Assembly (NCBI GenBank): GCA_019422105.1
Contig: JAHZDZ010000002.1
Span: 124,001-188,000, forward strand
DNA from: Bacillota bacterium
Lineage (GTDB): Bacteria; Bacillota; Clostridia; Lachnospirales; Anaerotignaceae
Reading direction: 5' to 3'
Length of the DNA stretch: 64,000 nucleotides
Shown: positions 53,114 to 62,174 of the stretch, piece after piece
How positions within the stretch are numbered: the stretch's first letter is position 1
How the letters are laid out: the number at the start of each line of letters is the position of its first letter
Program-made: the position numbers and the translations under genes
The notes under the pieces: generated by a model
Told to the model about the DNA's origin: nothing
Database searches by the model: none
The model's input: the letters and a program-made list of their open reading frames with translations, nothing else

Positions 53114-53153
53114 AAAACAAAGAAGGCTTGATAAATCAAGCCTTCTTTGTTTT
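53114..53153. terminator. Terminator of esterase gene, 19-bp perfect stem
   Basis: AAAACAAAGAAGGCTTGAT (53114-53132) pairs perfectly with its complement (53135-53153) over an AA loop; the arm itself ends in TTTT. Confidence 0.95.
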
Positions 53154-53282
53154 CCGGAATGTTTTTTTGTACACTTTTTTGAAGACGAAAGAGAACTATC
53201 ATAATCTGATTTTGTCTTATCAATATAAGTCGCCTCAGAGATCCTTTTTGTATGTAGGTTAACAGCGTATTTGACTTTCACT

Positions 53283-53320
53283 AAAAAAGCAGGCAATCAA
53301 AAAAGATTGCCTGCTTTTTT
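53283..53320. terminator. Terminator overlapping HPr stop codon
   Basis: AAAAAAGCAGGCAATC (53283-53298) pairs with GATTGCCTGCTTTTTT (53305-53320) over AAAAAA. On the minus strand it begins inside the HPr stop codon. T-runs on both sides make it bidirectional. Confidence 0.93.
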
Positions 53321-53579
53321 AATCCTTCATATTTTTCAGGTATTCCAAAACCTCTTTTAATACCTTCTCTTCCTCTTTTCCCTCGACTACCACAGTGATT
53401 TCACTGCCCTTTATCAGTCCCATCATTAAAACGTTTAATATACTTTTCGCGTTTACTTTTTTGTTCTCTTTTATAAAATTGACGGAACAGGGATATCGGT
53501 TTACAAAATGGATAAAAGAGGACGCTACCCTGGCATGCATTCCGGTTTCATTTAAAATTACTGCTTTTCCTTCAACCAT
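53319..53579 (-). CDS. HPr-family phosphocarrier protein
   Basis: An 86-residue PTS phosphocarrier. His15 in NETGMHARVAS accepts phosphate from enzyme I; Ser46 in KSILNVLMMG is the usual HPr-kinase site controlling catabolite repression. Both are present, so it is HPr rather than Crh. GGAGG precedes the start. ptsI is not adjacent. A terminator overlaps the stop codon. Confidence 0.93.
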   Translation of the reverse strand: MVEGKAVILNETGMHARVASSFIHFVNRYPCSVNFIKENKKVNAKSILNVLMMGLIKGSEITVVVEGKEEEKVLKEVLEYLKNMKD

Positions 53580-53895
53580 TTTGTAGCCTCCTGTTTATTT
53601 GTTTTGTTCTATTATTTTATCATGTATTCAATTTGTATTCAATAGGTTCTGCGGCTGCTACACAGTATATTTAAAAACTGTTTCAAAGCTCTGGAGAAAA
53701 TTGGCATGATTAAAAGGACTGTTTAGATTTATCAAACAGTGTTCCGCTCCCGTAATCTGAGTTTACAGCGGTTCTGTTTTTGCTGTTGATTTACGGCATA
53801 ATACAAAGGCAGAACCTTGTTTTTCATGAAAATTTCAAAAAAGAACCCTTTTTAACATATTATCTGCCGGAAGTTCAAAAAAAATGCTGATTTTT
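53580..53895. other. Gene-free stretch upstream of metG
   Basis: AT-rich divergent region; no T-box or SAM riboswitch consensus recognised. The metG promoter lies at its right edge. Confidence 0.4.
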
Positions 53896-53924
53896 TTGCA
53901 TTTTTTTCATAAAACGGATATAAT
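53896..53924 (+). promoter_or_regulatory. metG promoter
   Basis: TTGCAT (53896-53901), 17-base spacer, TATAAT (53919-53924). Confidence 0.8.
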
Positions 53925-53996
53925 AAACAACAAGACAACCACATCCAAAATGAAATAAAAACCAGGCAAAACAAAATATATTTGGAGGGATTCAGA

Positions 53997-55967
53997 TTGG
54001 AAAAAGAAAAATTCTACATAACTACCCCTATCTATTACCCCAGTGACAAGCTGCACATTGGACATTCCTATTGTACTGTGGCAACGGACACCATGGCGCG
54101 CTATAAAAGGCTGCGCGGTTATGATGTGAAGTTTTTGACGGGAACGGATGAGCATGGGCAGAAAATTGAGCGCATCGCTCAGTCACAGGGTGTAACGCCA
54201 AAGGAATACACCGACAAAATTGTAGTGGGAATCAAGGAGCTGTGGAAAACTCTTGAAATTTCCTATGACCAGTTTATCCGCACCACAGATGACATTCATG
54301 TGAAGGCGGTACAGAAAATATTCAAAAAGCTCTATGACCAGGGAGATATTTACAAAAGCACCTATGAGGGCTGGTACTGTACGCCCTGTGAATCCTTTTT
54401 TACAGAGCACCAGCTGGTAGACGGCAAGTGTCCCGACTGTGGCCGTGATGTGGAAAAGGTCAAGGAGGAAAGCTATTTCTTCCGCCTTTCCAAATATCAG
54501 GACAGAATTATCAAGCATATGGAGGAGCATCCTGACTTCCTTCAGCCGCAGACAAGGCTAAACGAAATGATCAACAACTTCCTGAAGCCGGGACTTGAGG
54601 ATTTGGCGGTCAGCCGTACCTCCTTTAGCTGGGGTATTCCTGTTGAGTTTGACCCGGGACATATCGTGTATGTATGGGTTGACGCGCTGTCTAACTACAT
54701 CTCTGCTCTGGGATATGGTACGGAGGATGATTCAGAATTCAAAAAATACTGGCCTGCGGATGTTCATGTAGTCGGAAAGGAAATTGTGCGTTTCCATTCT
54801 ATTATCTGGCCTGCTATGCTTATGGCTCTTGATTTGCCGCTGCCGAAACAGATTTTCGGTCATGGCTGGCTTGTCATTAACGGCGGCAAGATGTCCAAAT
54901 CCGTCGGCAATGTCATAGATCCCAACACATTGGTGCAGCGCTATGGTGTCGACGCCATCCGTTATTTCCTTCTGCGTGAAATCGCTTTTGGGCAGGACGG
55001 AAATTTCTCCAATGAGGCTTTGATTCAGAGAATCAATTCCGATTTGGCAAACGACTTGGGCAATCTGGTTTCCAGAACTGCCGGCATGATAACAAAATAT
55101 TTTGGCGAGAGCCTTCCGGCGGAAAGCGAGCCAACTGAATTTGACAAGAATTTGATTGAGATGGCAACCTCTACTGCGGCCAAGGTGGAAGCAAGCATGG
55201 ACAAAATGCTGTTCAGCGATGCGCTCTCTGATCTGTGGGTATTGATTCGCAGGACTAACAAATATATAGACGAGACACAGCCATGGGTGCTGGCAAAGGA
55301 TGAGGGAAGCCGAGCAAAGCTGGCTAATGTGCTCTATAATATCAGTGAGACCGTAAGAATTATCTCAGTTCTTTTGCAGCCCTTTATGCCAAAAACGCCA
55401 AAGCTCATCTGGCAGCAGTTTAATATTGAAGAGGGCGAGATGACAAGCTGGGATTCTGCAAAGACATGGGGGCTTCTGCCTCTGGACTGCTCTATCTCAA
55501 AAATAGATGTCATTTTCCCCCGCATTGATATGGCAAAGGAGCTTGTGGAGCTTGAAGCGGCTATCAAGGCATCCCAGTCCCAGTCTATTGCAAATCAGGT
55601 GAAAGCGGAGGACAAAAAGGAGGAGGAAGAGGCTGCTCCTGAAATCACAATTGATGATTTTGCTAAAATAAAGCTGAAAACAGGTGTCATTGTAAAATGT
55701 GAGAAGGTAGAGAAGTCCAATAAGCTTTTGAAATCCCAGATTAAAATAGGGAATGAGACAAGGCAGATTCTTTCCGGTATTGCGAAATATTACACGCCGG
55801 AGGAAATGGTAGGTAAAAAGGTTGTTGTCGTTACAAATCTTCCTCCGAGGAAAATGGCCGGTGAAATGTCATACGGTATGGTTTTATGCGCTGTGGACGA
55901 GGAAGAAGGACTTTCCCTTTTGACAGTGGAGAAAAATGACTTTAAGGATGGAGCTGAGGTTAGCTGA
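53997..55967 (+). CDS. metG: Methionyl-tRNA synthetase
   Basis: A 656-residue class I synthetase. HIGH (DKLHIGHSY) and KMSKS (GGKMSKSVGN) are present, with the zinc knuckle CTPCESFF...CPDCGRD. The C-terminal tRNA-binding domain (about 548-656, IDDFAKIKLKTGVIVKCEKV) is attached after a charged linker. The start is TTG at 53997, chosen because GGAGGG is correctly spaced; the earlier TTG overlaps the RBS. tatD follows after one base, so they are coupled. Confidence 0.97.
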   Translation: MEKEKFYITTPIYYPSDKLHIGHSYCTVATDTMARYKRLRGYDVKFLTGTDEHGQKIERIAQSQGVTPKEYTDKIVVGIKELWKTLEISYDQFIRTTDDIHVKAVQKIFKKLYDQGDIYKSTYEGWYCTPCESFFTEHQLVDGKCPDCGRDVEKVKEESYFFRLSKYQDRIIKHMEEHPDFLQPQTRLNEMINNFLKPGLEDLAVSRTSFSWGIPVEFDPGHIVYVWVDALSNYISALGYGTEDDSEFKKYWPADVHVVGKEIVRFHSIIWPAMLMALDLPLPKQIFGHGWLVINGGKMSKSVGNVIDPNTLVQRYGVDAIRYFLLREIAFGQDGNFSNEALIQRINSDLANDLGNLVSRTAGMITKYFGESLPAESEPTEFDKNLIEMATSTAAKVEASMDKMLFSDALSDLWVLIRRTNKYIDETQPWVLAKDEGSRAKLANVLYNISETVRIISVLLQPFMPKTPKLIWQQFNIEEGEMTSWDSAKTWGLLPLDCSISKIDVIFPRIDMAKELVELEAAIKASQSQSIANQVKAEDKKEEEEAAPEITIDDFAKIKLKTGVIVKCEKVEKSNKLLKSQIKIGNETRQILSGIAKYYTPEEMVGKKVVVVTNLPPRKMAGEMSYGMVLCAVDEEEGLSLLTVEKNDFKDGAEVS

Positions 55968-55968
55968 T

Positions 55969-56730
55969 ATGTATTTTGAATCCCACGCCCATTATGATGA
56001 TGAACGGTTCGATTCTGACAGGGAGAAGCTCTTGGGAGAGCTTCTCCCCTCTTTGGGTATCGATTATATAGTAAACTCCGCCGCTGATATGAAGTCCTCC
56101 CGATATGGGATTCAGCTGGCGGAAAAGTACAATTATATCTATGCCGCTGTGGGCGTTCATCCTCATGACACAGAAAAAATGAAGGAATCAGATATAGAAG
56201 AATTGAAACAGCTTACCAGGCACCCCAAGATTGTAGCTGTAGGCGAAATCGGATTGGACTATTATTATGACAATTCACCGAGAGACATTCAGCGCTATTG
56301 GTTTCAAAAACAACTTGCGCTTTCTAAAGAGGTTAACTTGCCTGTTATTATCCATTCCAGGGATGCCGCTCAGGAATGCTTTGATATTATTGAAAAAAGC
56401 GGTGTCTGCAAAGGCGTAATTCACTGCTACAGCGGCAGCGCGCAGATGGCCCTTGATTATATTGACATGGGCTTTCTTATTGGTATTGGCGGCGTTATTA
56501 CGTTCAACAATGCAAAAAAACTGGTGGAGGTTGCCGAAACCATACCTCTTGACAGAATTTTGATTGAAACAGACTGCCCCTATTTAGCACCTGTACCAAA
56601 AAGAGGGGAGAGAAACGATTCCGGAAATTTGCGCTACGTGGTTGAGAAGCTGGCGCAAATCAAGCATATCAGCCCTGAGGAAGTAGCAAATGTTACAAAA
56701 AAAAGTGCCAAAAATTTGTTTTTTAAATAA
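55969..56730 (+). CDS. tatD: TatD-family metal-dependent deoxyribonuclease
   Basis: A 253-residue TIM-barrel hydrolase. Metal ligands appear in ESHAHYDDERF, VGEIGLDYYY, VIIHSRDA, IHCYSG and IETDCPYL. TatD enzymes trim 3' DNA ends and take part in repair or DNA turnover. The start at 55969 (MYFESHAH) is one base after the metG stop, with GAGG as RBS. The metG-tatD pair is common in Firmicutes. Confidence 0.95.
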   Translation: MYFESHAHYDDERFDSDREKLLGELLPSLGIDYIVNSAADMKSSRYGIQLAEKYNYIYAAVGVHPHDTEKMKESDIEELKQLTRHPKIVAVGEIGLDYYYDNSPRDIQRYWFQKQLALSKEVNLPVIIHSRDAAQECFDIIEKSGVCKGVIHCYSGSAQMALDYIDMGFLIGIGGVITFNNAKKLVEVAETIPLDRILIETDCPYLAPVPKRGERNDSGNLRYVVEKLAQIKHISPEEVANVTKKSAKNLFFK

Positions 56731-56785
56731 TTTGTTGCATAATTGTTACATTTGTGTTAATATACTATAGTAAAGCGAATAGATG

Positions 56786-56818
56786 AGGATAATCGTAATG
56801 ATTCATCCTTATTTTTTA
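56786..56818 (+). terminator. Terminator of metG-tatD
   Basis: AGGATAATC (56786-56794) pairs with GATTCATCCT (56800-56809), one bulged C, then TATTTTTT. Confidence 0.75.
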
Positions 56819-56986
56819 GCTTGTATTCCGTTTCCAGCATATGGAAAAATTCATGCGGATGCATAAATCGGTAAGTTATGTCAATAATAAAACTAACTGG
56901 GTAAATCTGGCATTGAAAACAAATACAATTCCCACAAACTTTATTGCCCTGTTTTCTGCATAGTGCCGGCCCATAAGGAGGAAAAA

Positions 56987-57961
56987 ATGACGAAACGATT
57001 GAAAGTGGTTGCTATAGTAGTATTTCTGCTGGCAATATTCGGAGGAACCGTATCAGCGTATACATCCGATTACAAAAACATCACCGTGGTAGACGGCGAC
57101 AAAGAAAATACGTATTCTACATCCTGTACGACAGTCGAGGAATTTCTGGCGGAACAGGACATCACATTGGATAAAGACGATAATGTAAGCAAATCATTAA
57201 GTGCTACATTGAATAACACCGATACCATTACTATCACCCGCGCTCCCCAGGTAATTATAAATCTGGACGGCGTTCCAAGGATGGTAACGACTACGAAAGA
57301 AACTGTCGGAGAGCTTTTAGACAGCATCAAAGACACCATAGACACAACTTACAGAATTGAAAATGTATCAGAGAATACACCTCTCAGCATGAATATGGTA
57401 ATTGATTTGGTTTCCACCTATGAAAAGGTTTATACCGTAACGGAAGAGATTCCCTTTGAGACGATTACAAGGGAAAATGCTTCTTTGGAATACGGTATAG
57501 AAAAGGTGGTGCAGGAAGGCTCTGCCGGAGTAGCGGAGATTACCATGAAGGATGTTTACGAGGGAGAAAAGAAAACCTCATCTGAAGAGGTAGAGCGTGT
57601 CATTTCGAAAGAGGCAGTCAACACTATCATAGAAAAAGGAACGTCCAAGACAGTGGCAACGGCAGCCGGTAATTTTTCCTATAAAAAGGCGCTGAATGTT
57701 ACTGCAACGGGGTACACTCCTTATGATCCTGGCTGTACAGGTACAACTGCAAGCGGTACACAGGCGGAATACGGCGTAATCGCAGTAGATCCAAGGGTTA
57801 TTCCAATGGGCTCCCGTATTTATATTCCGGGCTATGGCGAGGCTGTGGCGGAGGATACCGGCGGCGCTATCAAGGGTAATAAAATTGACCTTTGCTACAA
57901 TACGAAGCAGGAAGCCTATAACTGGGGCGTCCGAAATATAACGGTATATATACTTGAGTAA
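56987..57961 (+). CDS. Cell-wall protein with G5 and 3D domains (YabE-like)
   Basis: A 324-residue exported protein: signal/anchor segment (about 6-25, VVAIVVFLLAIFGGTVSA), two DUF348 repeats (about 35-85 and 90-140), a G5 domain (about 145-225, EEIPFETITREN...) and a C-terminal 3D domain (about 240-324) with the three aspartates of GVIAVDPRVIPMGS, AEDTGGAIKG and NKIDLCY. The 3D fold is related to lytic transglycosylases such as Rpf/MltA, so a role in peptidoglycan turnover at growth or germination is likely. AAGGAGG is 5 bases before the start. The gene follows tatD, as yabE does in Bacillus. Confidence 0.93.
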   Translation: MTKRLKVVAIVVFLLAIFGGTVSAYTSDYKNITVVDGDKENTYSTSCTTVEEFLAEQDITLDKDDNVSKSLSATLNNTDTITITRAPQVIINLDGVPRMVTTTKETVGELLDSIKDTIDTTYRIENVSENTPLSMNMVIDLVSTYEKVYTVTEEIPFETITRENASLEYGIEKVVQEGSAGVAEITMKDVYEGEKKTSSEEVERVISKEAVNTIIEKGTSKTVATAAGNFSYKKALNVTATGYTPYDPGCTGTTASGTQAEYGVIAVDPRVIPMGSRIYIPGYGEAVAEDTGGAIKGNKIDLCYNTKQEAYNWGVRNITVYILE

Positions 57962-58065
57962 TGGAAAATCGTTACACATGTTTGTATTGCCAGTTCAGTG
58001 TATCAGGTAAATAAAATAAATAGGGATTTATCTCTAAAACCCTGCATGGGATTTACATTTAACTT

Positions 58066-58099
58066 AAAAAACCGCGTATTTACGCGGTTTTTTTATTTT
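58066..58099 (+). terminator. Terminator of the 3D-domain gene
   Basis: AAAAAACCGCGTA (58066-58078) pairs with TACGCGGTTTTTT (58081-58093), followed by TATTTTT. The rest of 57962-58324 shows no gene. Confidence 0.95.
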
Positions 58100-58324
58100 T
58101 GGCCCCGCGTATTTAAAAGCGGTTGTGTTTTGAAAGAATTAGGAAACTACTGTCTTTTGAACAGTTTGAAACAGGTACACAATAGTTTTGGTACCGGTTT
58201 TTTTATTCCAATGATTGTAATTGTATTTTATTTGGGATAACTCTAATCTTCAAAGGCAGCGATGCCCATGACACTTTGTCTGTTTTTTTGCTGACAACAG
58301 GGTTTATTCCAAAACAGTTTTTAG

Positions 58325-59440
58325 CTATTTCAAATTTTCCGGGTTTAGCCCTTCTAATTCAGGAACAACAAAAAGGCCATCCTTCCGTATTAAAACATCA
58401 TCAAAGTAAATCTCACCGCCGCCGTATTCCGGTGTCTGGATACAGACTAAATCCCAATGGATAGCACTTTTATTTCCGTTGGGGGCGTCCTCGTAGCAGT
58501 TGCCGGGTGTGAAGTGGAAGCTGCCCATAATTTTCTCGTCAAACAGAATATTATTCATAGGCTTTGTAATATAAGGATTTACACCCAAGGCAAATTCGCC
58601 CACATATCGTGCACCTTCATCTGTGTTGAACACCTTTTCAATCCTTTCACTGTCATTGGCAGTGGCCTTGGTGATTTTGCCGTTTTCAAAGGTGAGCTGT
58701 ACGTTCTCAAAGGTAAAGCTGTTATATTCCGAAGGTGTATTGTAGGTGATGACTCCGTTGATGGAATTTTTAGCGGGTGCAGTATAAACCTCACCGTCGG
58801 GTATATTGCACTCACCGGCGCATTTTACGGCAGGTATGCCTTTGATGGAAAAACTTAAATCTGTGTTTTTGCCGCATATACGTACCTTATCCGTTTTTTC
58901 CATGTATTTTACGAGGGCATTCATGGCCAGAGACATTTTACCATAATCCAGATTGCACACCTTGAAATAAAAGTCCTCAAATTTTTCAAGACTGGTATGA
59001 GCAGACTGTGCCATAGATGGACAGGGATAACGAAGCACTACCCATTTTGTCTTGGGCACCCGTATTTCATGGTGTACAGGCGACATGTAAAGACGGCTGT
59101 GAAGGTCAAGCTTTTCTGTTGGTACGTCTGAAAGCTCTGCAATATTTTCTTCACCGCGCACACCGATATAGGCGTCCATCTCCTTCATGCGTTTAGCGTC
59201 TATTTTTGCCATAAGCTTCATCTGCTCTTCACCGGCGCCAAGAAGAATTTCTCTCTCAATAGAATTTGTGTTTAAATCCACGAATGGGATTCCCCCCGCA
59301 ATGTATACCTCCTTTATGATTTGCTTTACCAGTGGAATGGGATACATACCGTTACAGCTGATAAGTATTTTTTCCCCCTCCTGAAGGCGGCAGGAATAGT
59401 TTACAAGATTTTTGGCTAAAGCTTTTATCCTTTCGTCCAT
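58325..59440 (-). CDS. Aminopeptidase, M29 family
   Basis: A 371-residue thermophilic-type metalloaminopeptidase. Dimetal-site motifs are GECNIPDGEVYTAP (Glu), the EFALGVNP region and HWDLV near the C-terminus; HFTPGNCYEDAPNGNKSAIHWD matches M29. It removes N-terminal residues from peptides in the cytoplasm. AAGGAGAG precedes the start. Monocistronic, divergent from the DUF134 gene. Confidence 0.93.
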   Translation of the reverse strand: MDERIKALAKNLVNYSCRLQEGEKILISCNGMYPIPLVKQIIKEVYIAGGIPFVDLNTNSIEREILLGAGEEQMKLMAKIDAKRMKEMDAYIGVRGEENIAELSDVPTEKLDLHSRLYMSPVHHEIRVPKTKWVVLRYPCPSMAQSAHTSLEKFEDFYFKVCNLDYGKMSLAMNALVKYMEKTDKVRICGKNTDLSFSIKGIPAVKCAGECNIPDGEVYTAPAKNSINGVITYNTPSEYNSFTFENVQLTFENGKITKATANDSERIEKVFNTDEGARYVGEFALGVNPYITKPMNNILFDEKIMGSFHFTPGNCYEDAPNGNKSAIHWDLVCIQTPEYGGGEIYFDDVLIRKDGLFVVPELEGLNPENLK

Positions 59441-59573
59441 TTCATTCTCTCCTTTTTTGTCTGTTATAATTAGTATGCATTATTTATGTAATGCAATACT
59501 AACACATTTTGATAAATTTTTAAATTTTAAAGCAAAAATTTTACAGGTTTTGAAATTTATACATCAAATGGGA

Positions 59574-59621
59574 TTGACATATGGGCATATGCACAATATA
59601 ATAATGATGTGCATATGCACA
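59574..59621 (+). promoter_or_regulatory. Consensus promoter with duplicated GCATATGCACA operator
   Basis: TTGACA (59574-59579), 17-base spacer, TATAAT (59597-59602): a perfect consensus. GCATATGCACA occurs in the spacer (59585-59595) and again just past the start site (59611-59621), 26 bases apart; the second sits in the perfect palindrome TGTGCATATGCACA (59608-59621). Such a strong promoter with two operators suggests tight repression, probably by the DUF134 protein itself. Confidence 0.9.
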
Positions 59622-59645
59622 ATAAGACGCAGAGGAGTAATGCCT

Positions 59646-59990
59646 ATGCCCAGAGGAGTAAAGTGCAGAAGAATTTGCTTTGAGCCGGATAACAGGCTTT
59701 TTGTGCCCGTAAATGCCTATGCCCAGACAGTGACGCTCTCCATGGAAGAGCTGGAGGCGCTGCGTCTTGTGGATATGGAGGGACTTGAGCAGGCTGAGGC
59801 AGCGGCGCGGATGGAGGTGTCCAGAGGCACCATCCAAAGGATATTGTATTCCGCCAGATTTAAGGTGGCAGATGCTTTGACCCAAGGAAAGGCTATCAGC
59901 ATTGAGGGCGGCAACTATCAACTGTCAGGGGAATGCGATGGCAGAAGGTGCTGCTGCAAGCATTGCGGCAAAGAAACGATTTTATCATAA
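59646..59990 (+). CDS. DUF134-family putative DNA-binding protein
   Basis: A 114-residue DUF134 protein: MPRGVKCRRICFEP start, a sigma-region-4-like HTH (LEALRLVDMEGLEQAEAAAR, then MEVSRGTIQRIL), and a cysteine-rich tail CDGRRCCCKHCG that could bind a metal or Fe-S cluster. The start at 59646 is chosen because AGAGGAG is 8 bases upstream; ATG at 59640 is too close. DUF134 genes often accompany NifX/NafY-type proteins, as here. A metal-responsive repressor of its own promoter is the best guess. Confidence 0.9.
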   Translation: MPRGVKCRRICFEPDNRLFVPVNAYAQTVTLSMEELEALRLVDMEGLEQAEAAARMEVSRGTIQRILYSARFKVADALTQGKAISIEGGNYQLSGECDGRRCCCKHCGKETILS

Positions 59991-60056
59991 AAGCGAGAAA
60001 ATAGTGTTTAAGCAGCACACAAGTCTACTTGCCGGGGTGTGCGGCATAAGCAGCTA
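59984..60056 (+). repeat. ~75-bp direct repeat, unit 1
   Basis: Starts ATCATAAAAGCG and contains GCACAC...GGTGTGC and AAGT/ACTT arms. It begins at the DUF134 stop codon. Unit 2 is at 60125-60200 with about ten differences. Confidence 0.8.
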
Positions 60057-60124
60057 TTTGCGAAGCAAATGTACCGAAAAACCGTAGGTTTTGAGGTATC
60101 TCCGCTGAAAACGATTGTAATAAT

Positions 60125-60200
60125 ATCATAAAAGCGGAGAAAACAGTGCTTAAGAAGCACACACAAGTTTACTTGCCGGAGTGTGCAGCATAAGCAGCAG
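60125..60200 (+). repeat. ~75-bp direct repeat, unit 2
   Basis: Second copy of the block, with GCACACACAAGTTTACTT and GTGTGCAGCATAAGCAGC, 52 bases before the NifX-like gene. Both units can form a hairpin through CACAC/GTGTG. Confidence 0.8.
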
Positions 60201-60251
60201 TCTTTGATGAAATTATTGTGATAATACGTAAATAAAAAAGGAGCGGTCAGT

Positions 60252-60674
60252 ATGAAAATAGCAGTTACAACACAGGGAAATGAAATATTCCAGCATTTTG
60301 GAAGCTGTAAGGAGTTCACTGTTTTTGAGGCGGAAGGAGAAAGAATAATCGGAAAGAGTACATTAGATACGTCGGAAAGCGGACATGGCGCTCTTGCGGA
60401 ATTGATGAAGCAAAACAGAATAGATGTTTTAATCTGCGGCGGTATCGGCAGCGGGGCAAAAAGCGCACTCAGAATTCGCAATATTGAAATCGTTCCGGGC
60501 GTTACCGGAAGCATTGAAACGGCTGTAAAAAAATATTTAAGCGGTGAGGTAATCGGAAATCCCGATTTTGTATGCGGACACCATCATGGCGAGGAGGATG
60601 GCGTGCATGGATGCGGACATCATGGAGATCATGAGGAAGGTCCTAATCATCAGTGCCATTGCAGCAGCCATTGA
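60252..60674 (+). CDS. NifX/NafY-like (dinitrogenase Fe-Mo cofactor family) protein
   Basis: A 140-residue protein. The N-terminal NifX-type domain (1-105) has MKIAVTTQGNEIFQHFGSC, DVLICGGIGSGAKSAL and GVTGSIETAVKKYLSGE. The tail (about 108-140) is very rich in His and Cys (CGHHHGEEDG, HGCGHHGDH, HQCHCSSH), so metal binding is likely. Such stand-alone forms occur in non-fixing anaerobes and may carry Fe-S or metal clusters. AAAGGAGCGG precedes the start. It likely shares transcription with the DUF134 gene, separated by the direct repeats. Confidence 0.9.
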   Translation: MKIAVTTQGNEIFQHFGSCKEFTVFEAEGERIIGKSTLDTSESGHGALAELMKQNRIDVLICGGIGSGAKSALRIRNIEIVPGVTGSIETAVKKYLSGEVIGNPDFVCGHHHGEEDGVHGCGHHGDHEEGPNHQCHCSSH

Positions 60675-60862
60675 CGACAAAAAATACCCGAATGCAGTGT
60701 GATATGCGTTTGGACTTTGTTTTATTTCATTGGTTATGAGAACAGGAAAATGATAAGTAAATTTAAGTGAACAGGGTCAATTTTGCAGCGGGATAGATTT
60801 TTAACGTGGAGCTTATAAAATTCAGCCCCGGGGTCTATTTGTATTTAAACAATCTGTAAATC

Positions 60863-60901
60863 AAAAAGCTGATATCTCATAGAGGATATCAGCTTTTTTT
60901 A
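60863..60901. terminator. Bidirectional terminator
   Basis: AAAAAGCTGATATC (60863-60876) pairs with GATATCAGCTTTTT (60885-60898) plus T-run. It separates the NifX-like gene from the convergent unknown gene. Confidence 0.95.
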
Positions 60902-60902
60902 T

Positions 60903-61361
60903 TCAGATTTTATGGAACAGGGCCAGGGCAAGCAGAGCGCCTGTTACGGTGGCAGAGCTTCTGGCGGAACTGTATTTTGATTCCATTTCCTGTGCCTTTG
61001 AGGGATCGATTGAGGCGTCATCCATTTTGTAAATGGGACGGGCTTCCTCAGCGATGCTGCTCAAGTCCTCCTGTACCTTCTGCATGGTATTCATCAAAAA
61101 GGCCATTTCAATAGCGCGGTCTATGCCGGGCCTTTGTTCTTCCTGCGTAAATTCCCGTAGCGCTTTCATCAGTGTAATTTCTCTTGGCGTGTGCTCCATA
61201 GCATGTCTTTTTTCAAATTCTGCGGCAGAATGGAGCTTTCCCACATATCTTTTTTGCAGGGTGTCACGCAGTACGGAAAAAACCTCTGCGACCTCCTGAT
61301 CCAATTGCGAGCGGTCGCCTATCAGTCTTGTCAATTCATACAGCTGGTTTCTTTCTGACAT
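60903..61361 (-). CDS. Unknown protein with C-terminal hydrophobic segment
   Basis: A 152-residue mostly helical, charged protein (MSERNQLYELTRLIGDRSQL...) with a hydrophobic C-terminal stretch TVTGALLALALFHKI that could anchor it as a tail. No family recognised. AGGAGG precedes the ATG, inside the end of the subtilase frame, and the start is 3 bases after that stop: the two were one operon before the subtilase was cut. Confidence 0.7.
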   Translation of the reverse strand: MSERNQLYELTRLIGDRSQLDQEVAEVFSVLRDTLQKRYVGKLHSAAEFEKRHAMEHTPREITLMKALREFTQEEQRPGIDRAIEMAFLMNTMQKVQEDLSSIAEEARPIYKMDDASIDPSKAQEMESKYSSARSSATVTGALLALALFHKI

Positions 61362-61364
61362 ATT

Positions 61365-62102
61365 TTAGCCTCCTAATATTAATCTTCCAATATTTAACAG
61401 GCCTCCCATCTGGGCCTTTCCATTATAGTCTATTACAGAGGAGCTTTGTCTTATTCTTTGTTTTACTTCGTTTGGGCTGATATGGGGATATTTTTCCAAC
61501 AGCAGTGCGCAGGCACCTGAAACCATGGGAGTGGACATGCTGGTTCCGCTCATTTTGATATAGTTTTCCTCCACAACCTTGTACTCCTCACGGTTTCTGG
61601 AAGCAAAGGAATAGGTGGGAGAGAGACAGGATATGATATCTTTTCCCGGCGCCAGTACATCAGAGAGCTGCATATATTTATTGTAGGCGTAATAGCCTCT
61701 GTTGTTGCGGTATGCGGCAAGCATGTGAATATCGTTGTAGGAGCCCACCGTAATGATTTTTTTGCTGATTCCTGGCGGCACAGAGATATTTTTGGTATCT
61801 ATATTGCCAGCTGCCGCAACCACCACAATACCCATGTCCCATGCGGCGTTCACGGCTTTGGTTAATGGGACATTGATACTGCGGTCGTTGGTGCCGATAG
61901 AAAGGTTGGCGATTTTTATATTATATTTTTCTTTGTTGTCAAGTATCCACTGAATGCCTGCCAGGGCCTGAGCGGAATTCCCCTGACCGTTTTCATCCAA
62001 AATTTTGACGGAGATGATGTGGCTTTTGGGTGCAATGCCGGAAAATCTGCCGCCGGATAGGTATCCGTTTCCCGCCGCTATGCCGGCTACATGGGCTCCG
62101 TG
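61365..62102 (-). pseudogene. Subtilisin-like serine protease, truncated at catalytic His motif
   Basis: An S8 protease of the AprX-like clostridial type, C-terminal 245 codons. Present are HGAHVAGIAAGNG (catalytic His, normally HGTHVAG), the Asn region VVVAAAGN, and the Ser motif SGTSMSTPMVSGA. The N-terminal part with the catalytic Asp is missing: upstream of the codon for His (62100-62102) the frame remains open to about 62207 but reads an unrelated, start-codon-free stretch. The only internal ATG (62000) lacks an RBS and would lose the His. It is therefore broken, or one half of a split gene. A serine recombinase starts 73 bases from the junction. Confidence 0.85.
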
Positions 62103-62174
62103 TAATAAAACGAATGGGACAAAAGGGAGGTTACATATATTTATTTCATAATCGTTATTTAGGGCGGGAAAAAA
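62103..62174. other. Probable recombination junction / attachment region
   Basis: Protease homology stops sharply at 62102; the 72 bases to the recombinase start contain an RBS-like GGGCGGG and no gene. This is where an attachment site of the adjacent serine recombinase would be expected. No inverted repeat or duplicated core could be confirmed without the other end. Confidence 0.45.

Noticed and set aside
53580..53996. T-box or SAM riboswitch before metG
   Set aside because: No T-box sequence, specifier loop or S-box core found; a simple promoter explains expression.
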